The notes beneath the pieces were generated by a model. It saw nothing but the letters and a program-made list of their open reading frames with translations, was not told the DNA's origin and did no database searches. Positions 25,356 to 33,844 of a stretch of 64,000 nt of DNA are shown piece after piece. This DNA is from Rodentibacter haemolyticus. Its GTDB lineage: Bacteria; Pseudomonadota; Gammaproteobacteria; Enterobacterales; Pasteurellaceae. Position numbers and translations under genes: made by a program. The DNA lies in NCBI RefSeq assembly GCF_015356115.1, contig NZ_CP063056.1:310001-374000 (forward strand), read 5' to 3'. The first letter of the stretch is position 1. Each line of letters starts with the position of its first letter.

Positions 25356-25389
25356 ACCCAACACGGGAAAAATGTTTCCCGCCAAGGGT
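25356..25389. promoter_or_regulatory. Palindromic element, copy 4
   Basis: ACCC (25356-25359), core GGGAAAAATGTTTCCC (25365-25380, one internal mismatch), GGGT (25386-25389). GGAGAAACATTCC on its left side is shared with copies 2 and 3. It lies about 40 bp before the DUF3577 start. Confidence 0.65.
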
Positions 25390-25395
25390 TAAGAA

Positions 25396-26058
25396 GTAAT
25401 GATGAGTAAAATGAAACGTTCCCAATATGATTTATCATTGGAGCTCTTTTCAGAACGCTGAGAGACATTTATACCCCACTCATCAACGATGAGGTGTTGC
25501 TCTTTCAAGGGATGGCAACGTTTAAGTGCTATCGACGATAGCGGCTTAAAACTAGAATAGGGCTTTAATGTAGAACGTTTATCACAAAATAAACACGTTT
25601 AATTAAATATTGTGTTTAGATAATAAAATAGCCCCTAGTCAAACACACTAGGGGCTATATGGATGAAAAGATTTGATAAAGTCGGCTGTATAACACAAGC
25701 GTATAGTTGCATTATCCTCGTCAAAACATAACACAACAACATTCTTCTATTATCCGGTAACAAAGCAGCCTTTTACCGACACAACGCGCATTATTACAAT
25801 GCAAAGGGCACTCAATGTTTCACCGGTGAGCTCCGGTTTGGATAAATACGCATTGCTGCAAGGACAAAAGCATACCTCACATACACTTTTGTCCTTACAA
25901 CAACACAGGTAAAACTGCCATATCATATCGCAATGGTTTAATATGCATTCCCGTCTAAGACAGAGACCTTTTCAGAATGCTGAGGTGCATTTCAGTATTG
26001 ATGACCGACAATACCACACGGGTTGATGCAAGGATTCTAACAAATATAAGAAATAACA
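25396..26058 (-). ncRNA. 663-bp non-coding region with strong hairpins, candidate structured RNA
   Basis: No coding frame fits. Inverted repeats are dense: CTCATC-AAC-GATGAG (25479-25493); a compound hairpin TTTAAG-GCTATC-GAC-GATAGC-CTTAAA (25521-25550); AGGACAAAAG with CTTTTGTCCT (arms 25860-25870 and 25886-25896). A short module, on the minus strand CTCAGC(G/A)TTCTGAAAAG, occurs twice (about 25449-25465 and 25969-25985), in both cases able to fold as TCAG-loop-CTGA. A terminator at 25629-25657 divides the stretch. It may be one or two structured RNAs read leftward, an extended 3' part of the topB transcript, or an oriT-type region. The strand is inferred from the terminator. Confidence 0.45.
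25621..25657 (-). terminator. Terminator within the non-coding region (leftward)
   Basis: TAGCCCCTAG (25629-25638) pairs perfectly with CTAGGGGCTA (25648-25657) around 9 bases; on the minus strand TTTTATTA follows. It ends a leftward transcript about 400 bp beyond the topB stop. Confidence 0.75.
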
Positions 26059-28071
26059 TCAAACTAGGATACGATTACTTTTCTCCCTCGTCTTTACACT
26101 TTTTCTTGCCCTACGTTGATTCGTAATATTTTCTACTCCATCACATTTAGGATACTGAGAACATCCCCAAAACGTTCCATTTTTTCCTTCCCTTTTCAGC
26201 ATTGTAGAGCCACATTTCGGGCATTTTTTTATCTCAATATTCCCCAAAGAAATTCCTCTCGCAAGGCATTCTTTCATTAATTGACGAACAAATTGTTCTT
26301 GTCGCTGCATAAAAATTTCAAGTGAAAGGCTACGTTCGGCAATCTGATTTAAAGCTTGCTCCCAAAGTGCGGTTAACCCCGGATCTTTTAGCATCTGAGG
26401 GAGATTATCAATTAAACTGATCGCTTCTTCCGTCGCTAAAAGGGATTTTCCTTTTTTCTTTAAAAAACCTTTATCTATTAGCCCCTGGATAGTGCCTGCT
26501 CGTGTTGCTTCTGTTCCCAATCCTTCGGTTTCCCGCAATCGTTGCTTTAATCGCTCATCCGTCACAAATCGTGCCGCATTCTTCATTGCGGTCAATAAAG
26601 TCCCTTCCGTAAAGTGGTTTGGCGGTGAAGTTTGCAATGTTTTCATTTCCGTCTCTACTATCTGACAAATTTGTCCCTGCTTTAACGTAGGTAAAGATTG
26701 CTTACTCTCATCTTCTTCATCAAGCGTTTTGCCAAATAATATTTTCCAACCCGGCGTAATCAATACATTACCTCGTGCACTTAAGATATGTTGACCGCAC
26801 TTTAAAATAACTTGGGTTTTATCCGTTTCACAAACAGGTAAAAATTGTGCTAAGTAACGACGGCGAATAAGATCATAAAGTTTAAATTCTTCCTCGGACA
26901 TTTTACTTATATCCACTTTGGTCATCGTTGGGATAATACCGTGGTGTGCCGTGATTTTTTTATCATTCCAAGCGCGTGATTTTTGACTTAAATTTAATCT
27001 TGGGGCAATGGGCTGCAATCGAGAATCGGATTGCATTAGACATTGAACGACTTTAGGTGCTTCAGCGAGCTGAGATTCCGGCAAATAACCACAATCAGTA
27101 CGCGGATAGGTCGTTGCTTTATAGGTTTCATAAAGCGATTGAGCAATATCCAACACTTTTTGTGCCCCTAACCCATAAAGGCGATTGGCTTCCGATTGTA
27201 GGTCACTTAATGCAAACAAAAGTGGTGCACTTTGCTTTTCCCGTTTTGTTTCAACTGACTCCACTTTTGCCTGTCCGATTTGACGAATATGCTGATTAAC
27301 AGACTGTATCACTTGAGCGGATAAGCAAAGTCCGTCAGCATCACAATATTGTTCCGGAACCATATATTGTGCGGTAAACGCTTGTGTCCCATCAGAAACG
27401 TTGGCTTGTAATGTAAAATGCTGTTTCGGTATGAAATGCTTAATTTCACGATCACGATTAACCACTAAACCGAGTGTAGGGCTTTGCACCCGTCCTACAC
27501 TTAAGGGTTTACCTTGGTACCCTTTTTGCTGTGCAAGCAAAGTAAAGAGACGAGAGAAATTCATTCCAATCAGCCAGTCCGCACGACTACGGGCAAGTCC
27601 TGCATAATAAAGCGGTAAGGTTTCTTCGTTATTTTTTAATGCCCCTAATGCTTTACGAATACTGGCATCATCTAGTGCTGATAACCAAAGGCGTTTTATT
27701 TGTCCTCGAAACTTAGCTAAATCAAGTAATTCACGCGCAATAGTTTCGCCTTCTCGGTCAATATCGGTAGCAATCACAACTAATCGTGCTTGTTTAATAA
27801 GTTTTATCACAATGTTATATTGTTTCTTCGTCTCTTTTTTAGGCGAAAGCCCCCACTGAGACGGAATGATTGGCAAAGTTTCAAATGCCCATTTTTTGAA
27901 TGCGGGATCGTATTCTTCCGGATTAAACTGTTCAACTAAATGCCCCACACCCCACGTCACAAAAATCTGTCCATTCGGTGTAGATAAACAACCTTCTCCA
28001 CGCTTTGTCGCACCTAACACTTTAGCAATATCATTTCCTTGAGAAGGTTTTTCACAGAGAAAGAGTTTCAT
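26059..28071 (-). CDS. topB: DNA topoisomerase III (type IA)
   Basis: 670 residues from the ATG at 28071 (GAGGG upstream), where the Toprim domain begins (KLFLCEKPSQGNDIAKVLGA). Toprim acidic residues lie in VIATDIDREGETIARELL near residue 105. The active-site Tyr is in TTYPRTDCGYLP (about residue 325). A C-terminal four-Cys zinc finger (KKCPKCGSTMLKREG, WGCSQYPKC) starts near residue 620. ICEs of this class carry their own topB for resolving DNA during transfer and replication. Two perfect DNA uptake sequences lie in the gene (26365-26373, 26794-26802). Confidence 0.95.
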   Translation of the reverse strand: MKLFLCEKPSQGNDIAKVLGATKRGEGCLSTPNGQIFVTWGVGHLVEQFNPEEYDPAFKKWAFETLPIIPSQWGLSPKKETKKQYNIVIKLIKQARLVVIATDIDREGETIARELLDLAKFRGQIKRLWLSALDDASIRKALGALKNNEETLPLYYAGLARSRADWLIGMNFSRLFTLLAQQKGYQGKPLSVGRVQSPTLGLVVNRDREIKHFIPKQHFTLQANVSDGTQAFTAQYMVPEQYCDADGLCLSAQVIQSVNQHIRQIGQAKVESVETKREKQSAPLLFALSDLQSEANRLYGLGAQKVLDIAQSLYETYKATTYPRTDCGYLPESQLAEAPKVVQCLMQSDSRLQPIAPRLNLSQKSRAWNDKKITAHHGIIPTMTKVDISKMSEEEFKLYDLIRRRYLAQFLPVCETDKTQVILKCGQHILSARGNVLITPGWKILFGKTLDEEDESKQSLPTLKQGQICQIVETEMKTLQTSPPNHFTEGTLLTAMKNAARFVTDERLKQRLRETEGLGTEATRAGTIQGLIDKGFLKKKGKSLLATEEAISLIDNLPQMLKDPGLTALWEQALNQIAERSLSLEIFMQRQEQFVRQLMKECLARGISLGNIEIKKCPKCGSTMLKREGKNGTFWGCSQYPKCDGVENITNQRRARKSVKTREKSNRILV

Positions 28072-28211
28072 TGTGCCCTCACTAAAAACTAAATTCACTT
28101 TCTTGACAGTTTATTTTTTGATCATTAGTATCAAAATTTAAATTGATTGTTATTACATCAAGTGAAGAAATTTCTAACAATTATTTATTATGTACGAAAA
28201 GGGATGAATTT

Positions 28212-29207
28212 ATGCCAATACAAACTGCATATTGTGTTCAATTAGGAAGAGTCGTACCTATCACCGAAGCAAGAACGGAATACCTTAATCAGACAGAGTG
28301 GAAGCATTTTGATTTTTTATGTCCAACCGAAAGCTGTCGAGCAAAAGGAATAAAGTTAGCCGGTATCAATTATCAGATTCATCCCTCAGACAATCATCGT
28401 AATTCACCACATTATCGAACTTACCCGGGACAAAAGGATCTCCATTGCAGTGACTGCTATTTATCTTATGACTTAGAACAACAATTACCAGGAGAAACCA
28501 CGGATGAATTCAAATTAAGAAAAGCACGAGCGAGGCTAAATGATTACATCGATGAATTTAATTTTATCCAAGCAGATGAATCAGCTGTTACAGTACGCAA
28601 AGATACCCAACCTACAAAAAATGCATCAACCTCTCGACAAGGAAAACAAGAAAAGAACACTGAAACACCTTATAGTCGATATGCCAAAACGACCCAACTA
28701 GTAAGATTAGTAGAATCTTACCTAGATAGTAAAAATAAGTTATCCGAGACCATGTTTAAAAAGCTCCCTCTTAAAGTAGAAGGTTCTAAAGTCAAATATT
28801 TGTATCAATATTTTTATGGAATAAAGAAAGGGATTGAATATAAGAAACACTGTGTTTATATGGGAAATGCCATTTTAAAGCAAACTGATAAAGGATTATC
28901 ATTCCAATTCATTGAGACGGTTTGGAAAAATCAAAAACCTGCTGGATATAAGAGATTGCCAATCTACTTGCACATACCACGGAATATATTGGAATCATAT
29001 CGTTATAAACGAGCTTTATTCGATCATATAGAAACAAATCCCTATCAGGAAAAACAATTTAAAATATTTTTCATTCCTAATGAAGAAGATATAGACTCAA
29101 AAACAGTAAATAAAGATGGAAAACAATATACATTTCACTCATTCAACATAAATGATCTCCGTTTATTTTGCTTATTCACTTACTCATATCTAAGCAAGAA
29201 AAAATGA
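28212..29207 (+). CDS. Hypothetical protein with Cys-rich N-terminus
   Basis: 331 residues from the ATG at 28212 (AAAGGGATG upstream). An N-terminal Cys/His cluster (FLCPTESCRAKG near residue 38, LHCSDCYL near 77) may bind zinc; a polar linker follows (about 135-160), then a basic C-terminal domain (YLYQYFYGIKKGIEYKKHCVYMG; KQFKIFFIPNEED). The layout recalls zinc-ribbon plus nuclease-like accessory proteins, but I recognise no family. It is one of few rightward genes in the ICE; its end overlaps the tail of the opposite gene by 32 bp. Confidence 0.6.
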   Translation: MPIQTAYCVQLGRVVPITEARTEYLNQTEWKHFDFLCPTESCRAKGIKLAGINYQIHPSDNHRNSPHYRTYPGQKDLHCSDCYLSYDLEQQLPGETTDEFKLRKARARLNDYIDEFNFIQADESAVTVRKDTQPTKNASTSRQGKQEKNTETPYSRYAKTTQLVRLVESYLDSKNKLSETMFKKLPLKVEGSKVKYLYQYFYGIKKGIEYKKHCVYMGNAILKQTDKGLSFQFIETVWKNQKPAGYKRLPIYLHIPRNILESYRYKRALFDHIETNPYQEKQFKIFFIPNEEDIDSKTVNKDGKQYTFHSFNINDLRLFCLFTYSYLSKKK

Positions 29208-29589
29208 GTCGAACATTTCGATTTCGAAAAATTTGGCTGAGGTGATGAATAAACCCATTTACATCAACGGTATCTATTACCGTTATAGAACCTTGGTTTG
29301 AACTAAAAGAATGCGGATAAAAGCAAATGTCATCACCTTCAGTCAATGTTAAGGTATAAACCACTTGATAGGATAATGTCATAAAATCCAAAGCATGAAC
29401 AATAACCTTATCATAAAGGCGATACGTCCAGTAATTTAGCAATATATCTATTTGGGGTTCATTGTTGCAAGGTATAGTAGCTAGTATGGATTCAGATAAT
29501 TGTTGTACATTTTCCTGATGAAGCGTATTCATAATAATACGTCCTAAGCATATATCTGTATCAAATAGCCATTCTTTTGATTTATTCAT
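29176..29589 (-). CDS. Hypothetical ICE protein
   Basis: 137 residues with GGGGGAG before the ATG. The protein is soluble with strand-like segments (YQVVYTLTLTEGDDICFYP, ITVIDTVDVNGF). Its 3' end overlaps the convergent gene 28212-29207 by 32 bp, so the last residues of both are encoded on opposite strands of the same DNA. Function unknown. Confidence 0.55.
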   Translation of the reverse strand: MNKSKEWLFDTDICLGRIIMNTLHQENVQQLSESILATIPCNNEPQIDILLNYWTYRLYDKVIVHALDFMTLSYQVVYTLTLTEGDDICFYPHSFSSNQGSITVIDTVDVNGFIHHLSQIFRNRNVRLIFSCLDMSK

Positions 29590-29716
29590 TTAACTCCCCC
29601 TTTTATAAGTTTTCCCCATCTTTCAGACAGGGACTATACTCATCCAAATTATCTAGGCTGTTACAAGTATTTTTGAGAGTTATTTAAATATTAATACAAG
29701 ATATTATAAACAATAA

Positions 29717-29823
29717 TAAAAAAAGCCCCTTTCATCGAGGGGCGAGAGTTGTCAAATGAGATGAGTGGTCAAGGGATTGACCGGTGGGATCGATCTCAAT
29801 GGAAAAAATTATTGTTATAAAGT
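29717..29823 (-). ncRNA. Candidate small RNA, about 107 nt
   Basis: On the minus strand a TATAAT box (plus 29830-29835) lies 17 bp after TTTTGG (plus 29853-29858). The stretch it would transcribe holds GGTCAA-GGGA-TTGACC and ends at a terminator: GCCCCT (29725-29730) with AGGGGC (29738-29743), then a T run (29717-29724). No frame of useful length is present. The gene upstream has its own terminator at 29886-29912, so this is a separate short unit. Confidence 0.45.
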
Positions 29824-29885
29824 ATGAGTATTATAAAAACTCGCTATCTAAACCAAAAGAGAAAAAACACAAAAATAATTTTTCA

Positions 29886-29912
29886 AAAAAAAGCTCCAAC
29901 AAACGTTGGAGC
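29886..29912 (-). terminator. Terminator of the lipoprotein gene at 29935
   Basis: GCTCCAAC (29893-29900) and GTTGGAGC (29905-29912) form a perfect 8-bp stem around AAAC; on the minus strand a T run follows. Confidence 0.85.
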
Positions 29913-29934
29913 AACAAGGAGAATCACCAGTTTA

Positions 29935-30411
29935 TTATTTTATAGCTTTCAAAATATCTTTCTTCACTTCATTGACTACATCTTGTGTACCACGAACTTT
30001 CCAATACACTTTACTGTTTCTGCCATCTTTTTCAAGACTAATATCGAGGTAATACTGATTTTTATTGCCAAATGCTTGTGCCATGCGATAGTAAACGCCA
30101 GGATTGGTTTCATGAATAATGCCATCCTCTTCCATTTGCTGAATCTTCCATCTGCGTATATCCCCATAAGCACGCCCTAAATATTCATCTTTTGTAGGAA
30201 AATTAAATTCACGTTTTAATCGAACGTAGAGCGTATCAATATCACGCTTAGATACTGCCTCATCTTCAGTAGATTGAATAGTACTAATCCCCAGAGTTTT
30301 ATTTAACTCCCCGGCAAACTCACCAACTTTATCATTAATTGCCGATAGCTCTGCACAACCTGAAATTAGCAGGGTAGAAACAAGAAATAAACTTTGTTTG
30401 ATGTAACGCAT
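29935..30411 (-). CDS. ICE lipoprotein, unknown function
   Basis: 158 residues with a lipoprotein signal peptide (LLISGC, Cys about residue 19). The mature protein is helical at first (INDKVGEFAGELNKTLG) and then has an alpha/beta domain rich in charged residues (RAYGDIRRWKIQQMEEDGIIHE; YYLDISLEKDGRNSKVYWKVRG). It is a single gene followed by a strong terminator. Such surface lipoproteins in ICEs may act in entry exclusion, but nothing here shows that directly. Confidence 0.65.
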   Translation of the reverse strand: MRYIKQSLFLVSTLLISGCAELSAINDKVGEFAGELNKTLGISTIQSTEDEAVSKRDIDTLYVRLKREFNFPTKDEYLGRAYGDIRRWKIQQMEEDGIIHETNPGVYYRMAQAFGNKNQYYLDISLEKDGRNSKVYWKVRGTQDVVNEVKKDILKAIK

Positions 30412-30505
30412 GAAATTATCCTTACAATCCGGTTATTTAGGTTCATTTTTTACAAAAGCACGGCTAAAATCCACTTAAAACTCTTTTAAGTTTAAGGAGA
30501 AATTT

Positions 30506-31144
30506 ATGGAGCTAACTAAATTTCCAAATCACTCAATCTTTATTGAGCAACCTATATATACGTTACAAAACCACCTAATTTTTGAGTTTCAAACCAAAGA
30601 TAATCGTCTGGTATATATGAAACATCCTATCTTTCAATCACCTAATGATGAATTAAAGCTCGTTTTTGTCCAAGCTGAAAAATTTCTAAACATGTGGCAA
30701 AACATGCAATACCCACAAGAATATCACCTTAGTACTGGTAATGAAGAAGAATGGCGAAAGGATTACAAATTTCATCATGCTGAAAAAGGTTTTAGCATTG
30801 GACGTGAAAATCCCGTTCCGTTAGCAGAAGTAAGTTGCAAAGAATATATAAAAAGAACCCCGATTTATAAAAAGCATTTTTTATGGTTTAATAAATTAAT
30901 CGGATATTCAGAAGAACATATTGCAGAATGTTCATTTATTAACGGCATTACCCGAACAATATGGCTACTTGCAAATGGAATAAAATTGTTTCCTGTCTAT
31001 GTTTATAATCAAGAAAGTGCAATTTTGTTAGCTAAACACGCTGGTATAACGCCATTATCTTTTTACGATCTCACCGAATTAAATCTAGAGCTAGAGAAAT
31101 TACTTAAAGGGAAAAATCTTTATGAGCCTCTATCTTGGCAATAG
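30506..31144 (+). CDS. Hypothetical protein
   Basis: 212 residues, rightward, with AAGGAGAAA before the ATG. It is soluble, rich in aromatic residues (HFLWFNKLIGYSEEHIAECSF), and has no signal peptide or known motif. Its last 41 bp overlap the 3' end of the opposite gene 31104-31403, the same arrangement as the pair at 28.2-29.6 kb. Function unknown. Confidence 0.6.
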   Translation: MELTKFPNHSIFIEQPIYTLQNHLIFEFQTKDNRLVYMKHPIFQSPNDELKLVFVQAEKFLNMWQNMQYPQEYHLSTGNEEEWRKDYKFHHAEKGFSIGRENPVPLAEVSCKEYIKRTPIYKKHFLWFNKLIGYSEEHIAECSFINGITRTIWLLANGIKLFPVYVYNQESAILLAKHAGITPLSFYDLTELNLELEKLLKGKNLYEPLSWQ

Positions 31145-31403
31145 CGGAGGTTATTATTTGTTTGAGTTCATTTAACTCTGAATAGGGTAAATTAATGATT
31201 AAGGCTTGGAAAAGTTTCAAATTCTCATGGCAGGTTTTATCCTGCCTTATTGGTTGCAGAAGCGTAAAATTACTCATCACATTCAAGAGCTCATGTGCTT
31301 TTTCGATTTCATTGGAAAGCAATAAGTATCGAATACGGTTAGCTGTTGCAGATGCAATTTGGACAATATTAAATAAAAATTTTAAATCATTGCTACATTT
31401 CAT
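31104..31403 (-). CDS. Small helical hypothetical protein
   Basis: 99 residues from the ATG at 31403, with GGAGAACAAG directly before it; an upstream TTG at 31415 is less likely. The sequence is almost wholly helical (FLFNIVQIASATANRIRYLLL; LNELKQIITSAIAKIEAH). It overlaps the convergent gene by 41 bp. Function unknown. Confidence 0.55.
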   Translation of the reverse strand: MKCSNDLKFLFNIVQIASATANRIRYLLLSNEIEKAHELLNVMSNFTLLQPIRQDKTCHENLKLFQALIINLPYSELNELKQIITSAIAKIEAHKDFSL

Positions 31404-31469
31404 CTTGTTCTCCAAATTTGGGGCTACTTAGTTAATAATGCCAGACCACGTAAGATTGTTCCCTGTAAC

Positions 31470-31904
31470 TCAGAATGGAATATCATCATCAAATCCATCC
31501 ATTGGAGGTTCATTCACCGGAGTTGGTTTACCATTACTAGGATTATGAGCAGATTGCTGTGTATTTTGATTTCGACTGCCCAACATCTGCAATACATCGC
31601 CTTGAATTTCTGTTGTATAATGATCTTGACCATTTTGGTCTTGCCATTTACGAGTGCGTAAACGCCCCTCAACATACACTTGGGAGCCTTTCTTCAAATA
31701 TTCACCACAGATTTCGGCTTGGCGACGATAAAAAACAATACGGTGCCATTCGGTTATTTCTCGGCGTTCTCCGGTTGTTTTATCTGTCCAAGCTTCCGAT
31801 GTTGCCACACTGATATTAGCAACAGCATCCCCATTTGGCATTGTGCGAATTTCAGGGTCATTACCTAAAAATCCGACAATAATTACTTTGTTTATACCTG
31901 CCAT
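31470..31904 (-). CDS. ssb: Single-stranded DNA-binding protein
   Basis: 144 residues. The OB fold is clear (INKVIIVGFLGNDPEIR; ITEWHRIVFYRRQAEICGEYLKKGSQVYVEGRLRTRKW). A Gln/Asn/Pro linker leads to the acidic tip DGFDDDIPF, which recruits partner proteins. It is the ICE copy, separate from the host ssb, and coats single strands during transfer and replication. A possible 41-residue reading frame precedes it by 20 bp. Confidence 0.95.
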   Translation of the reverse strand: MAGINKVIIVGFLGNDPEIRTMPNGDAVANISVATSEAWTDKTTGERREITEWHRIVFYRRQAEICGEYLKKGSQVYVEGRLRTRKWQDQNGQDHYTTEIQGDVLQMLGSRNQNTQQSAHNPSNGKPTPVNEPPMDGFDDDIPF

Positions 31905-31924
31905 AAAAACTCCTTATTAAAAAA

Positions 31925-32050
31925 TTATTCTTCCCAATTTTCCGCATAGATATGATTTCGAGTTTCAAGTTGATTTAATTGGTTAAGCACATCAATCGCT
32001 AGTCTTTTCTCATCGTTTTCATTGAAGGGAGATAACCACATACTTTCCAT
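31925..32050 (-). CDS. Possible 41-residue protein upstream of ssb
   Basis: An ATG at 32050 opens 41 codons with protein-like use (ESMWLSPFNENDEKRLAIDV ... AENWEE) ending 20 bp before ssb. No clear Shine-Dalgarno is seen. It could be a small co-transcribed gene or a remnant. The rest of the gap (32051-32269) shows no gene; a CCACA-N9-TGTGG inverted repeat at 32201-32219 may belong to the promoter of the next gene. Confidence 0.35.
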   Translation of the reverse strand: MESMWLSPFNENDEKRLAIDVLNQLNQLETRNHIYAENWEE

Positions 32051-32269
32051 CAATACTGATACTAAAATGAATATTCACTTTTCCCATAACATTGGCCCCA
32101 TATGTAATTAATAAATTGATAGAGATTGTGCATACATTATGGAGAATACTTAAGAGGAAATTCACTTGATAAATAAGAGAATTTTGAGCCGCTTATTTAG
32201 CCACACCGACTCTATGTGGTATATTGATATCTCCATTTTTATCTACCACAACAAAATAGGAGACTCAAT

Positions 32270-32464
32270 ATGTCAGAAAAAACGCGTATCACTTATGGTG
32301 AAGCAGTTATCGCAGCATCCAATCTTTTAACGATTAATTTAGGAGATGTAAATCCAAATAATTTAATAGATGAATGGAATAAACTCTCATATAAACAAGA
32401 AGATTTTATTGCTATGAAATTAAACGAGTTAGCAGAATCTATTTATGAAATCTGTAATAGATAG
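32270..32464 (+). CDS. Small hypothetical protein
   Basis: 64 residues, rightward, with TAGGAGACTCAAT before the ATG. The sequence is helical and acidic (YGEAVIAASNLLTINLGDVNP; YKQEDFIAMKLNELAESIYEI). It ends 3 bp from the stop of the opposite gene. No family is recognised. Confidence 0.5.
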   Translation: MSEKTRITYGEAVIAASNLLTINLGDVNPNNLIDEWNKLSYKQEDFIAMKLNELAESIYEICNR

Positions 32465-32467
32465 TAT

Positions 32468-32683
32468 TTACGGTTTATTATCATCAGTTCCTACGGTGGG
32501 CCAAGCTTGTAGCTCGACCCATCTTTCAAAATGGAATTCATTCATCTTATTTATAATTTCTTTCGTCAATTGACGCTCTTGAGAAAAGTAAAAACCTTTT
32601 TTAGTGATTTCCTCTTCAACTTGATGACGAATTACCGGTTCCCCATCAACTTCTACCATAAATGTCATTTTTACATTAGCCAT
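32468..32683 (-). CDS. Small hypothetical protein coupled to the 145-residue gene
   Basis: 71 residues with an N-terminal beta-like segment (KMTFMVEVDGEPVIRHQVEEE) and a Trp-containing end (FERWVELQAWPTVG). Its ATG overlaps the stop of the gene upstream by one base (TAATG), so translation is coupled. Function unknown. Confidence 0.55.
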   Translation of the reverse strand: MANVKMTFMVEVDGEPVIRHQVEEEITKKGFYFSQERQLTKEIINKMNEFHFERWVELQAWPTVGTDDNKP

Positions 32684-33120
32684 TATTTATTCTCTTTAAC
32701 GTATAAATAGAACTTACAACGAATTAAATCTTCAATTAAAAGTGGAATTACTTTATTTGGGTCTTGTATCTGAGATAAATCCGTTTTGGGCGTATTCAGG
32801 GCGAAATAACAAAGAATATCCGTGTCGGAATACACCTCAAGTAAAGGGAGTAGCCATTTTTTAATGATGCCATATTTATTTCCCATCTGATAATAAGGCA
32901 TCCAAATGACCTCTCTCAACAGTATTCCCATCTGACCTTTATTCAAATTGTATTGATGTCTAAAAACTTCAAAATCATTAACATTGTAATGAATGTTTTC
33001 TATCGGCGATTCATTTTTAATCATATACTGCCACAATATCTTTTGTTCATAAAAAATATGTTTTCTCAAACGATAACGTAGATATGAAAATCGTAAGCAG
33101 CGATAAATTACAGATAACAT
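32683..33120 (-). CDS. Hypothetical ICE protein
   Basis: 145 residues, basic N-terminus with many Arg/Tyr (YRCLRFSYLRYRLRKHIFYEQ) and a hydrophobic helical C-terminal half, without a clear membrane anchor. It forms a two-gene unit with the next gene. No family is recognised. Confidence 0.5.
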   Translation of the reverse strand: MLSVIYRCLRFSYLRYRLRKHIFYEQKILWQYMIKNESPIENIHYNVNDFEVFRHQYNLNKGQMGILLREVIWMPYYQMGNKYGIIKKWLLPLLEVYSDTDILCYFALNTPKTDLSQIQDPNKVIPLLIEDLIRCKFYLYVKENK

Positions 33121-33212
33121 CTTTTACCTTAGTCGTCATGATTATGGTGCAAAAATACAAATATTAAAAAACCACAACAAGGTAAATTAAAATAGCGAAT
33201 CAAAATGAATTA

Positions 33213-33740
33213 TTAAAATAGTGAGATAACGATTGGGTAGAACTGCCATAAAGCAATCAATGTCGTGATAATTGAAATGAGAAAACTAATATTCCTAAAT
33301 AGTTTATCTTTCAAATTGAATATCCAAATATCTTGAGCAAGTTGAAAGATGAGTTCATTAAGTTGAGGATTCATTGTAATAATCGCTCTAAGTTTAGAAC
33401 GAATGCTATCAGGAAGATTAGATAAAAAACCTGTTTTTTGGTAAATACGTGTAACTTGTCTTAATAATTCAATCTTTTCCGGATATTGAAAACTGTCATC
33501 TTTCTCTAACTCAATGATAAGACGTTGCAGAATAAGGGATACACGCTCATATTTTAGTCTGAAAGAAAACGCATAACTATCTAAAGATTCATCATTAAGA
33601 TATCCTTTTAGCAGCGAATTTTTGATAACCGCTTTAAAATCCTCAATTCTTTTTTGCTGCTTGTATTGTGAATATACAATAACAATGACAATACCAAAAA
33701 CCTCAAAAGTCACTAGAGCTAATAACTTAAATTCGTCCAT
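33213..33740 (-). CDS. Membrane protein with N- and C-terminal transmembrane helices
   Basis: 175 residues: transmembrane helices at about 5-24 and 148-172 flank a charged, mainly helical middle region (about 30-140). Such an arrangement leaves a single large loop on one side of the membrane. It is a single gene on the minus strand between the DUF3158 gene and unknown genes. Function unknown. Confidence 0.55.
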   Translation of the reverse strand: MDEFKLLALVTFEVFGIVIVIVYSQYKQQKRIEDFKAVIKNSLLKGYLNDESLDSYAFSFRLKYERVSLILQRLIIELEKDDSFQYPEKIELLRQVTRIYQKTGFLSNLPDSIRSKLRAIITMNPQLNELIFQLAQDIWIFNLKDKLFRNISFLISIITTLIALWQFYPIVISLF

Positions 33741-33844
33741 TTTTCATTTCCTTCTATCAATATGAATCATCAACTGTCATCGAGCCAATACGATAAGTAA
33801 AATGATAAATGAATGAAAGAAAGTTTTCTAACCTTTTCCTCGTC

